Of a stretch of 64,000 nt of DNA, positions 1-11,900 are shown piece by piece. The notes under the pieces are model-generated. The model saw nothing but the letters and a program-made list of their open reading frames with translations, had not been told where the DNA came from and ran no database searches. Position numbers and translations under genes: made by a program. Numbering within the stretch: the stretch's first letter is position 1; every line of letters starts with the position of its first letter. Source of the stretch: Steinernema hermaphroditum (Eukaryota > Nematoda > Chromadorea > Rhabditida > Steinernematidae); assembly GCA_030435675.1 (NCBI GenBank), contig CM059625.1, forward strand, positions 10,912,001 through 10,976,000, given 5' to 3'.

Positions 1-331
1 GACTGATTTCAATGGACGTCTTAATTCCAATGGAAAAGTGACGGTCGAATAAAAGACTGTTCATTAATTAAGTCACTTTTCAAAGTGATCCGTCGACGGG
101 GATTCCTTTATTTTCGTATTCCACTCTTGAAATGTGCACTGAGATCAACCTACAACTCAGTAAAACATAATTTTTTATCAAACCTAAGCAGATTACGCAA
201 GGCGCAAGCCTTTGATACGAGAAATAAACTCCTAACCTGAGGAGTCTAAAACTTGAACAGACTTACAAAGTTATGATATAAATTTTAGCGAACAAATCCT
301 TGATCAACCTAAAACTTAAGCGGCTTTTCAG

Positions 332-2401
332 GCCCGACTATGCCGCTCTTTTGTTTATGATCACTTACAACATAGTTGTCGATTGTATGAACACGACGGC
401 AACGAACCCCCAGCGATCATTCATCCGGCCAACGGATACGACTACTATCGGCGAACGGCTGTTCTCAATCAATGTGCAGGTTAGTGGAGAGGGCAAAGTG
501 CATTTCCTATTCTGTGACAGGTCCCGGATCACCATCCGACGGCCCGCTGACAGATGCTACCAACAACCCAAACTTTTACCAAGTCAAAGCGACGAAAAAA
601 AATAAAGCTCCTGGCTTCTATGAGAATATCAACTCTGCCTCGGTGCAAGCGAAGGAACTCCCCCAACCCGATGTCTATGGAGCTGATAGTTATTCAGGAC
701 AATCAGTAGCCACTGAAACCGGAAATAAGGTGAGGAACCTTTTACATTTTTCAAATAGCGACGGTAAATTTAGAAATTAGCAGAGGCACCCTCGTCGGAT
801 GCTTTCCCTTCATCAGACTTTAAAAAGCTTACTGCGAACTCTGTCGATCAATCAAGTGCTGGAAGCAAAGCCAAGCCTGCACAGAGGCTTCATTCGCATA
901 ATCCATCAACAGATAAGGTCATTCCAAGCTCTCTGCAAGATAACCTTGCTGATAAAACAGAACAATCTCTTCCAACGCAATATATAACAAAAGTAAGGGG
1001 CACCGCATAAATGCTATAAATCGCTATAACTTACAGCTCGTTAATGAAGTGGACATTCGAGATCCTATTCCTCCAAACCCGCCAGCGAGGAAAGTTCGCC
1101 CGCACAGTACTGCCGGGCTGCCGGCCGGAAGTGATCAAGTCGTTCACTTACCCAATAGGTACAACCTGTATGTGGAAAATATTAGCCAATGCAACTTTTC
1201 AGTGCTGCTGAGCTCGGCTATGAGACACCAAAGAAACCAAAGAAGCACCGGACCACAACAACTACTTCTGCGCCAGCTGTCCCTGAATTCCCGAGCGAAA
1301 CTATTCCTGAACCTCTGGAGATTCCTGAACTCCCAGTTCAACCAGCATCCACTCGTCGCCCTGTTTCTGCTACTCGTCGACCGATTACTGTACCACCAAC
1401 AGTTCGGACAACTTTCCGTACATCTACCCCACGACCGACCACTCACAAGTTGACTACCACTCCAAGTCAGTTACTTTGCCCATCTTGTGAATTAAGATCG
1501 TCTTCAGAACCAGAGCCTGCCTCCGAGTGTTCTACCAGTACAGCATATTATGTCGTAATTGGAAACGAGATAATCCTGCCAATTTCTGGAGCTGAGAATG
1601 ATGTCAAAGTGATTCAAGGTATCGAGCAGTCGGAGTGTGCCAAACACTGCAGTTCAAACAAGGTAGGTACAAGATTTTATAATCGCAGAACATTTCTTGT
1701 ATCCTGCAGGGGCCCAGAGGTGATCATATCAAGTGCTCTTCCATCAACTACTTCCCTGTAACTCAAAAGTGTGAGATGTATTCCATTCTTGCTGAGCCAC
1801 ATGGACCTGGCAATCTGGTTGAAAATGATGATGTAATCTATTCAGAAAAATTCTGTCTTCCACGTGAGTCAACGGTACAAGGGCACAGCTAAAGAGTCAA
1901 TTTAGCAAACACCGCGGACTGTCATGACGATGAAATTTTCCTTCTGCAGGTTCAAAAGAAAGTAGTTGGAAGACAAATAAGTGTCACCAGTGCTACAAGT
2001 ATCACAAACTGTCTGAAGGCATGTTTGAACGCACGTGGATGTCTGGTGAGTGACCGCTCCTATCTGTAAGGAGTACACGTCGGTTTCAGATTGCCTCATA
2101 CGATTCAAACAGAAACCGTTGCAGTCTGCATTCGGTCGACATTGGCGAAAATCCGACTGTGGTTCAAGATGCAGAGCCGGGCTGGGTGCTCATCGAAAAC
2201 GGATGCAGTGGAAAGAGACGAAAGCCCAGCAGCGCTCTTCAGGGAGTTGCCCAAGTGCCTGTGGAAGATGTTCCCGCCGACACTAAATGGAGCTCTTGGT
2301 CCGACTGTCAATTCCGAGTTCATGGAGATCTAGTTCGTGTTCGCACGAGACAGTGCGAAGTGGATTGTCCCGATGGCGGCATGCAGCTGGAGAAGTGCTA
2401 G
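332..2401 (+). CDS. secreted PAN/apple-domain protein with Pro/Thr linker and C-terminal TSP1-like repeat (5' end missing)
   Basis: Multi-exon gene probably entering from the left edge; start and signal peptide not found. The exon at 332-479 (after a TTTTCAG acceptor) encodes a PAN/apple-like segment with CRSFVYD and NGYDYYRRTAVLNQC. A low-complexity linker follows (about 520-770, 799-960, 1049-1160). The exon around 1189-1660 holds a Pro/Thr-rich mucin-like stretch and then a second PAN segment (ESECAKHCSS-like). Exons near 1709-1863 and 1950-2045 continue with further Cys-containing PAN pieces. The last exon (from about 2085) ends with a TSP1-like WSSWSDC, RVRTRQCEV and CPDGG motif just before TAG 2399-2401. 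PAN plus TSP1 architecture suggests an extracellular matrix or cuticle-associated protein; this is inferred from domains only. Exon joins in 720-1190 are not fully resolved because phases do not all close. Confidence 0.7.
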
Positions 2402-2614
2402 CGGCACTCCCCTCGCCGGTCACAAGCGCTTTCGCTCAACCTCAACAATCTCGCCAAATAGATGTCTATTTCGTTTCATAAAAAAGAAGTAATAATGTAC
2501 GTAGTTCCTTTCATATGTATTCTATTCGGAAGCTGAGGCTTAAACGTTCATTCCTCTATTGCCATCTGTTCGAAATGTTTCTGTACATTCTTGTTGCAAT
2601 GTGTTAATGTGATT

Positions 2615-2620
2615 AATAAA
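2615..2620 (+). terminator. polyadenylation signal of the PAN/TSP1 gene
   Basis: AATAAA lies about 215 nt after the TAG stop of the PAN/TSP1 gene, within an AT-rich 3' region. It is the canonical hexamer and is well placed for that transcript. Confidence 0.55.
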
Positions 2621-3482
2621 CTAAACAAGTAATTCTAATTTCGTTTTTTGGACTTCCGACGCACTGTGACAGGGTTAGTCGTCCGCCATTAGGCCGATTG
2701 TTGAAACGATGTCAGCGAACCAACTTCATCATAAACATGTTTTTGACGATTTGGAACTAAATCAATTTTTCACATTGCAAATGCTGCAAGTTAAGCAGCT
2801 TTAGAAAGCAAATCGCATCTGGCCCTATTTGTAAATGTATACTCTCACTACTGCTTCGTTTCACTCTCATCTGAAAGCGCACCTTTTCGTGTGAAGCTTT
2901 CCTTTCTAAGCACGAGAAATCAAAGTCCTTTTCTGTAGAGTCCGTAGCGTTTGTTTTGACCGTTGCCACCAGTTCGAAATTTGGAACGTGGCAACCGAAT
3001 TTATCTTCTCGTATCAAAAGCTCTGAGGCTTATATGCAAGAAGGACAAAACCACACCGCGTTGAAGTGGCGTCGAGGTTGAATCCAGCCCAGGCGCGACG
3101 GTGGAAAACAGTGAACGGGGTGGGAAGGATGATCGAAGCACGCTCCGGACTTCTGGAACGATCATTGCGCCAAGAATGGCTGCTCAGTCAAACCATTCAG
3201 AGAACCTCAAAGAGAGCGAGTGGATTATCCGGCCGATCGCCACCCACATAAATGAAAGACTCATGACAGCAGTTTTTTTGTTTAGGTCTTTACTTCATCC
3301 AACGCGATAATGACAACTCGAAAGAGAAAAGATAAGTACCATTGAAGACAACCACAGGTATGTCAAATGGACATCTGGATCTCTGAATAGATTATTACAA
3401 TTACAATAAATTAAATCAGGCAATCAACAACAGAGCAGAACCCGAAATTACGAACAAACGTAACAACGCTACAAAATGCAGT
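2621..3482. other. intergenic region between the PAN gene and pdi-2 (convergent ends)
   Basis: No exon with matching splice sites was found. Short ORFs here lack domain features. The right part (about 3370-3482) should contain the 3' UTR of pdi-2, which runs on the minus strand. Confidence 0.5.
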
Positions 3483-5196
3483 TTAGAGTTCGGTGTGTCC
3501 CTCTTCTTCCTCATCTTCGGCTTCCTTGGCAGCCTTCTCGGAGTCAGAAAGACCAGCACCGTCCTTTCCTTCGGATTCGAGGAACTTCGAGAATCCTTCA
3601 ATGGTACGGTCTCCAGTGTAGTCGATGATCTTGTTGGATCCGGCGGGGAAGAACTTGATGGTAGGGAAGGACTGGATCTTGACATCTTCAACCTCGTTGG
3701 CAGTGGCGTCCATCTTGGCAATGACGATGGTCTCGTGGTCCTTGTACTTCTCAGCGAGCTTGTCCCAGGTAGGAGCGAGCTGCTTGCAGTGTCCGCACCA
3801 CGGGGCGTAGAACTCAACGAGGACGGACTTCTTGGTGTCCTTGGCAACCTGCTCGAAGTTCTTTCCGACAAGGACCTTGACGGGGTTCTTGTCCCAGTCC
3901 TCAGGGATCTCTTCGCTCATAAGATGGGGCTTGAGCTCTCCGCTGATGTAAGAGTTGGTGAATTTGACGACGTTCTCGGTGGTGATCTCTTCGAAGTCGG
4001 GCTTGAACTTGGTCATGTCTTCCTCGAGAGAGATGAGGCGGATGGCGGGGAGATCAGTCTTCTTGAGTCCGAAGAATTCCATGATGCGAGCGTTGTCTTC
4101 AACATCGGTGTTGATGTACACGAAGAGAACCTAGAGATATAGTAAATAAATACGATGTCACTAATCCGATTATCTTACCTTGCCCTTGAACTCCTTAGCG
4201 GCGGCACGGAATTCACCCTCGAGCTTCTCGAACTCGCTGGATTCCTTGGAGATGAAGAGAAGGTTGTGCGACTTGATTTCTCCACCGAAGATGACGGAGG
4301 CGGTTTCCTGGGTGAATTCGGAGACAAGAGGAAGGCGGCTGGCCTGGATGAAGGTCTTCACGGCGTCAACAGCGAGTTCTCCTTCGAAGTTGTTGCGTCC
4401 CTCGTCGAACTTCTTGAGAAGAACAACTCCTTCCTTGGTGAGTTCCAGGGCCTTGGCGGCGTCCTTGTCGCTAACGATTCCGAAAGGAATGTCATCAACA
4501 GAGGCGGCGACTTCAAGGAAGATCTTGGCATCAGCGCTGTCGGCCTTCTACAAAAAGTTAAATGATTCACTGCAAGGTCAGGGGCCAGCGACCCAGTGCT
4601 AGGGTCAAGGTCAGTTACTCACCTCGAAATATCCGACGACGACGACATCGGCAGATTCCTGGAAGTCCTTAACATCATCGGTGGTCTTCAGTTCCTTGGC
4701 GACGGGTCCAGTCTTCTTCTTGAGCCAGGCGACAATGGAAGCCTGATCACGTCCACCTCCGTACTCAGAGGGCTTTCCGTTGCGGAAGAGCTTGAGGGTG
4801 GGATAGCCGCGGACTTCGAAGTTGCTGGCAACATCACCGTGGACGGTGGCGTCGAGTTTGCCAAGCTTGATGGCGGATTCCTCTTCCTTGAGTTGAGTGG
4901 CGGCCTTGGCGTATTCAGGGGCGAGCTGCTTGCAGTGTCCGCACCACGGGGCGTAGAACTCGACAAGGATGAATTCGTGGGTCTTGATCACTTCATCGAA
5001 GTTGTCCTAAAAATACAGTTTGATCAAAAAGTTCGATAGAGCGATTTTAAGAAATGGCGAAATGAGCTTGAGGGCTGACATGAAATGGAAATGACGTAAA
5101 CGTTACCTTGGTAAGAACGAGGACGTTATCTTCCTCTTCGACCTCGACGGCAAAAGCCGAAACGAGAAGAAGTGCCGTGACGACCAACTTGAACAT
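3483..5196 (-). CDS. pdi-2: protein disulfide isomerase (PDI-2 type)
   Basis: Four exons on the minus strand, all phases consistent: 5196-5107, 5006-4623, 4547-4179, 4130-3483, giving 496 residues (C. elegans PDI-2 is close to this length). A signal peptide ([16 protein letters not shown]) is followed by thioredoxin domain a with WCGHC at about residues 51-55, domains b and b' without cysteines in that motif, and domain a' with a second WCGHC near residue 393. An acidic tail ends in HTEL, a KDEL-like ER retention signal also used by C. elegans PDI-2. The protein forms and rearranges disulfides in the ER and is known as the beta subunit of collagen prolyl 4-hydroxylase in nematodes, so it serves cuticle collagen folding. 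Codon use is strongly biased (GC-ending codons), fitting high expression. Confidence 0.95.
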
Positions 5197-8100
5197 CGCT
5201 GAAGACGGTGAATGTCCGATGCAGATCCCTGCTTTCGTCGATTGCTTGCGTACGCCGTGGGTCTTTTCTATTGGTCGCGGTCGGCCACGCCTACCGACAC
5301 CGATTGGTCGAGACAACGTGCAATCTCTGACGCGTGGACATTGCATAGTCATCGTTGATGGTCCTGGCGCGAAATACGCGGCGGAAGCTTCGAAACCATG
5401 CAACATCTGTAAATTTCACACTGTTACAAGTTCAGATTCACAAAGTTTGCGGAAAAACAGCTGACGCCAGGCGACTATTTCAGCGCGCCAAAAACAAGGA
5501 AAGCTATCACAATCGATATTAGCGATAAATACAATGTAAACACAACGCAAATTCTGAAATAAATTGAAAGCGCAGCAATGCAAAAGGGGACAATTCCACC
5601 ATGAAACCGATGCTAATTAAAAGAATTAAAAGTTGAGTTGAAAAACGTCTCATGGTACACTCAATTGCTTGTTTCCATTGGAAGTGTGATGTGTTTGTCT
5701 TTGTATAGATGTCTTCTTTTATACATGATGTCCAGCTTTATAAGGTGTTGGAAACGATTCGTTTAATTCTTGTTGTAGTGTGACGTGTACATTTGATAAT
5801 CCATTTTCGCAAAGAAATGGCCATATCCAGGAAACTTCTTTTGTTATCTGTTTATTTCTTTATACGATATCTTCCTGCTCGTTCGCCTTCTGCATATCCT
5901 TGACCTTGTTTATATCTCGACACTTTGCTGCTGTCGCACGCGTAGAGTTCGTCGATTGAAAAGCCCTCAAGGACATGGCCACTCCTGCCATTCGTCGGCG
6001 ACAGAACCAATGAAAGATGCCTATGGATGTACACATGCCATATTTTCTTCAGAGCTTCCAGTCCATTGCTTCAATACACTTATGTCGCCATTCAGTGTAA
6101 GAACGTATCACCCACACATTTTGTTTGTAAAAAACAAACGGATATCGGTGTGAGCTTCTTGTGGCATTTTGTATATTAGAGTTGTTTGGATTTTCATGCA
6201 TCGCCATCTTTGCGATATTGATTGGGTGTCCACTCACGCAAAACTAGTGTGAAGAGAAGCGGCCTGGTTTCCATTCATTTGCCTCCGAAGAGGAAACGTC
6301 GACGATCGAATCGGGTCAATGGTGGCGAGTCACCAATGCGAAGATAAATCTTTATTGCGGTCAAAAATAAATCCCTCAAAAACGTTATGTAGTGACGCAT
6401 TTAAAGATCCAACACATGTGAAATGTGCTGTACATAACAAAGTCTTTTGAACCATCTAAGTGTCTGGACATGGAGGTTGTGACTCGGAGGACTAGAAAAT
6501 ATCCTAGACCATTTAACTTTTTTATCGACTATTGCCCATTTTCGGATGTACACGTATGCAGTCGACAACCTTTCGCGCTGTGTTCGAAAAAACTTCAAAT
6601 CCGCCTACGTGGCAGAACCGCGATGCGGTAGGCTATGTCTTCCCTAGTGAGACGGACTGTCCTTGCGCGTGTCTTTTTCTACATGACTTTTGCCGAAGTT
6701 TGGAGGCGAGTTTGCGAATTGATCTGCTGCGGCGGTGGGTCAGCACAGGAAGAGTATCATCACCAAACTGCATTACTGCAGCCAACGCGTCGTTGCCGGT
6801 CAAACACACATCTGTTCGACTCTTGCCGACCTGGCCAATCCCGTCGCAAGTGAGCGCTTTTGTGCCATATATATTTGTAGAGACAACATGGCAGCGCGCA
6901 TTGCCTTATGAACGCACCTGATTACATAAAGCCAGACGCTCGTTGTGATTGCACACACAGTGAATGGTATAACGAAACGCCAGTAACAATTTGCAACGTT
7001 CCAATATCCTTCTGGGGACAAGAGTTAAAACAAATGCACTTAAATGAACTCCTCAACACTCAATCATACAAAAAGTACATATCGAAAGAACTTGCCCTTA
7101 TCGTATACTGTCCATCTACAGTTACCGATCTTTCATGTATATGCGACAAGGAGCTAAATGCAAAGGCGATCTTGTGATAAACTACTTGCTGGAGCTTAAA
7201 ATTTCCACGTTGATATAACTGATTTTCTGCTTAGAATTCCTAGCAGGCATGACCGAAAAGTTCGTGAACGGTGAGAGTGACCTTGGAGAGCGAAGCTGCG
7301 CGGCGGTCACACAACGTTTCTCGCTGGAATCTGGTTTTGTTCCATCACAACGGCAACTCATTGAAACAGTAGTTGGGACTGCAGTTCAAATGGTGGAACT
7401 GTTTGCCAACACGAGAAGGCATCGCAACACATGATGGCAGAACCCGTTAATGGTCATTTTGCTGGTGCCGTTGTGTGTTCTCTGAAATAAGTTGTGATCT
7501 CTTGGTCCCAGACAGAGAACGCTCTTTTTCCCTGATGAATGCCTCGAGAAATGGCAAACGTTGCGAACACATTCATGTTGGAAATACTGAGCTTTCGAAA
7601 TGTAATGATTAATGTTGTTAATTCTTGCCTTGAACACCGGTTAAACTGTTACTATATGTCACGAGCTATTCATTTTACAGTTAATCTGACCTTCAGCTTT
7701 GCGAAGGTAAATAAATTTGCGGACAAGAAGCCATTCCGTAAAAGATGAGTACACAAACAGATTTTATCCTAACCACAGTGCCCTTCAGTTCACTCAACTC
7801 ACACTCAACTTTTTCTGTTTTTAGGTATCTGGTCATTGTCTTAAGTGCATCTTCTGATATCTTAACTCACACGTATCGAGACATTAATGATATTTTGCGA
7901 TATGAACTTCCACCACAGCGGATTCGGGCATCAATAAGCTTTCCGACAATAATCAATTTCCCCGATGTTCATGTGCTTCCATGGAGACCGATTTCATCGC
8001 AAGGAAACTCACACTGGGCATCGTATAATGCTGTGCGCTGCTACCTTATGAAGTTGTGTGTGTTGTATTCAGGTTTTCCTGTTACCACAGAGTGACAGGA

Positions 8101-8970
8101 TAGACAGGTTGCTACAAGAAAACAACATTGTCAACGAGAAATACTCGCCGCAGTATAACCATCGGCAGAACGACATGAAGCGTTTGCGCGTTCGTTCTCA
8201 ACTGCTAGATTTATGCGCCCTCATCCGCTCCCTTTAGCAAATTCGACAGGAACGTAGTGGCCACACTCCTTTTCGCGCATTCGATTTTGCGCATTCATGC
8301 GTGAAAAGTGTAATTTGCATGAGGATCACATGGAAATAGGATATTTCGGCAACAAAATGTTTGTTCGCCAATCGCCTACCAGAGATATTTTGATTCCGTG
8401 TGCAAATAATCTCTCTTTGCATGATCCAGCGATATGCATGGGTGAATAACACCAATTGTTCAGCGATTTTTATGCTTGTTTCATTCGCTTCCAAACTGGT
8501 TTTCATTTTAAACAGTTAAAATTGCGAAATTGACGTCTATGCCTCCCAAAAAAATAACTGCTATTTTTCGCGCTCCCATAGCTAAGTTGTTAGCATTTGT
8601 CATGTGAATGACGCACTTCGTGTGTTCATGGTTCGCCTCGTTTTAATTTCATATTTGATAACATATTTGATACTCCTAACGATGAACAATTCGTTTGATA
8701 GTTTTTGGTGAAGCTCTGGATTATGCTCATGTTCGCATAGGCCCTTGCTTACCCTCTTACCCTCCCCACACAAGAAAGGCCTTCTATCGATTTGCCGATC
8801 TCGCTGTTTACAGCTTTTTCCGAGGATGCCCCTTAATTGAGAAGTTCGATTTAGTCGGAAGGAGCTCTCGCATTTTTGTCTCGCGTACCCTAGTCGTGTA
8901 TAAACCGGTCTATAATAGCTTTGCGTTTTGAATTGCTGATTAACAACTACAGTTTAGTTCGCGGCACTCA
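5197..8970. other. 3.8-kb intergenic region without a supported gene
   Basis: Divergent promoter space for pdi-2 (left) and the giant repeat gene (right). The 5200-5400 stretch is relatively GC-rich and probably holds the pdi-2 promoter. ORFs at 6532-6921, 6908-7177 and 8695-8931 have no domain, signal peptide or splice context I can support. A TATAAA-like site with CTATAATA (about 8898-8915) lies 55-75 nt upstream of the SAXO-like start codon. Confidence 0.4.
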
Positions 8971-11900
8971 ATGGTCCATCATCATGGATCTCAGTGTATT
9001 TGCCAAATCTGCACTTGTGGGTAAGATTGCCAATAGCTAAGACGAAAAACAGTCACCATTTAAGACGACACCAATGTCCGCATGACAGGAACGCCAGCTC
9101 TATTCAGTTCGGAGATGGAGTGACTCTATCAACACCATATGAGCGAAAAGTACGTTTACAATGGTGATGTTGTGAATGTTATGAAATAAGGTCACATTAT
9201 ACAAGCGCACATCGCCAAAACTTAAGCGCACACAAAATACCGGGTTGATCTATTGAAAATGCCAAACTAAAAACGCGCTCCAAGTTCAAAACCCTTCACC
9301 CAATGATTTGACGCTTGTCCATTACATTCCTCTTCATATTAGGTACATTATGTTGACATAGTAGCGTTCAGCCGCGAACATCATTAGGCCTAACCTGTTG
9401 AACGCACCTATCGCCGTGTTCGCCATAACATGAGCAAATCTCGATCTCAAAAACATTCCGCAGTCGGATCACCATGTTCTCTTAATGACAATGTTACCAA
9501 TTTGTCAAGAACTGTTACATGGAGATATGTAGGTACCACACACAGCTACTATGTCAACATAATCACCCGCTTCACTTTACGGAGATAGAGGTCAAGTATG
9601 GAAAAAGTCACATTTCAAGAGTGACCCCAATATCTCACATTTTGAAATTAGTGTCCACAGTATCTCTCATTTTAAGCTAAGAGATTTCTTTTACCTCTTT
9701 GTGTAGCACCCCATGCATCGAGCAAGTAATATCGGCTTAGACTAGCGAAATTCGTGTAGTGACGTTGGTCACAGTGAGCCCATCATCTCCACTAAAAGTG
9801 CCCTCTTTTAGCGATACGCGGTTGTAAGAAGCAGCTCTCCCAGCAATGTCGCAAAAACAAAGAACATACAGCAAACGACAGCAATTTCAGCGAGTCCCGT
9901 TAGTACTGACCAAGAAATCAATGACCAATTACCACCTTTTATTACAGTTCATAGACCGACCTCAAAGCAGCGGAGGATCGATACAACTGCCACGCTTCAA
10001 CAAACTACACCAGTCTTCGAGCGAAAAGAGCGTCACTGAAAGCGCTAAGGACCGATTCATTACGTCTGCGGCTCTTAGAAAACGGCAGCAGCAGTCATCG
10101 GTAGCTTCAATTGTTTGCAATGGACGTCTGAAACGAAAATTATAGATCTTTGAAAGTGATACAACACGAACACATGCTCAACGTAATGGCTACGGTAGAG
10201 GAGACGTAAACTCTCAGCAACTTCACCCAGGTGGGACATCAAATATAAACACTATTTGATACATTGTTTTTAGTGGCTGAAAAAAACAAGTACACAACGC
10301 ACGACAATATATTCGGAACGACGAGAACACCACCCATACATTCGAAAGATGGTTCCAGGCCGTATCCCACCAGCAAGACCGACACTCGCACAAAAGCACC
10401 CAGAAATGTAAACGTGAAAGCTTCGGCTACAGAAAACGCAGCGATAGTGCAGCCTGTCCCATTTGCACACAGCAGCTACATTCAGCGAGGAATGCGGTAC
10501 GATCCAAAGAAACACGGAAGCTCTGAGATATGGAAGAACGATGGAACCATGGAATCGACAACCGTGAATCGTGACGACTACAGTAGCAAGCAAGGTGAAC
10601 GATTCGAGACTGTGCGACCGAAGGATTCGGACATTCTGAAAGGGGATGGTACCTTTACCGCTGAAACCCAGAACGTGCGTGAATATCAACATAAGAAAGG
10701 AGACCGGTACGACCCGAAGAAGCATAAGAGCTCTGAGATATGGAAGAACGATGGAACCATGGAATCGACAACTGTGAATCGTGACGACTACAGTAGCAAG
10801 CAAGGTGAACGATTCGAGACTGTGCGACCGAAGGATTCGGACATTCTGAAAGGGGATGGTACCTTTACCGCTGAAACCCAGAACGTGCGTGAATATCAAC
10901 ATAAGAAAGGAGACCGGTACGACCCGAAGAAGCATAAGAGCTCTGAGATATGGAAGAACGATGGAACCATGGAATCGACAACTGTGAATCGTGACGACTA
11001 CAGTAGCAAGCAAGGTGAACGATTCGAGACTGTGCGACCGAAGGATTCGGACATTCTGAAAGGGGATGGTACCTTTACCGCTGAAACCCAGAACGTGCGT
11101 GAATATCAACATAAGAAAGGAGACCGGTACGACCCGAAGAAGCATAAGAGCTCTGAGATATGGAAGAACGATGGAACCATGGAATCGACAACTGTGAATC
11201 GTGACGACTACAGTAGCAAGCAAGGTGAACGATTCGAAACTGTGCGACCGAAGGATTCGGACATTCTGAAAGGGGATGGTACCTTTACCGCTGAAACCCA
11301 GAACGTGCGTGAATATCAACATAAGAAAGGAGACCGGTACGACCCGAAGAAGCATAAGAGCTCTGAGATATGGAAGAACGATGGAACCATGGAATCGACA
11401 ACTGTGAATCGTGACGACTACAGTAGCAAGCAAGGTGAACGATTCGAAACTGTGCGACCGAAGGATTCGGACATTCTGAAAGGCGATGGTACCTTTACCG
11501 CTGAAACCCAGAACGTGCGTGAATATCAACATAAGAAAGGAGACCGGTACGACCCGAAGAAGCATAAGAGCTCTGAGATATGGAAGAACGATGGAACCAT
11601 GGAATCGGCAACTGTGAATCGTGACGACTACAGTAGCAAGCAAGGTGAACGATTCGAAACTGTGCGACCGAAGGATTCGGACATTCTGAAAGGGGATGGT
11701 ACCTTTACCGCTGAAACCCAGAACGTGCGTGAATATCAACATAAGAAGGGTGACCGGTACGACCCAAAGAAACACGGAAGCTCCGAGATATGGAAGAACG
11801 ATGGAACCATGGAATCGACAACCGTGAATCGTGACGACTACAGTAGCAAGCAAGGTGAACGATTCGAGACTGTGCGACCGAAGGATTCGGACATTCTAAA

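Noticed and set aside
3495..4142. 215-residue plus-strand ORF
   Set aside because: Antisense shadow of the highly biased pdi-2 coding sequence.
6908..7177. Plus-strand ORF with several Cys residues (DCTHSEWYNETPV)
   Set aside because: Looks slightly protein-like, but has no splice partner, signal peptide or recognised domain.
10270..11853. 527-residue minus-strand ORF and seven further minus-strand ORFs of 125-195 residues inside the repeat array
   Set aside because: They are the antisense of the 210-bp repeat, open only because the unit length is a multiple of three; they have no start context or independent conservation.
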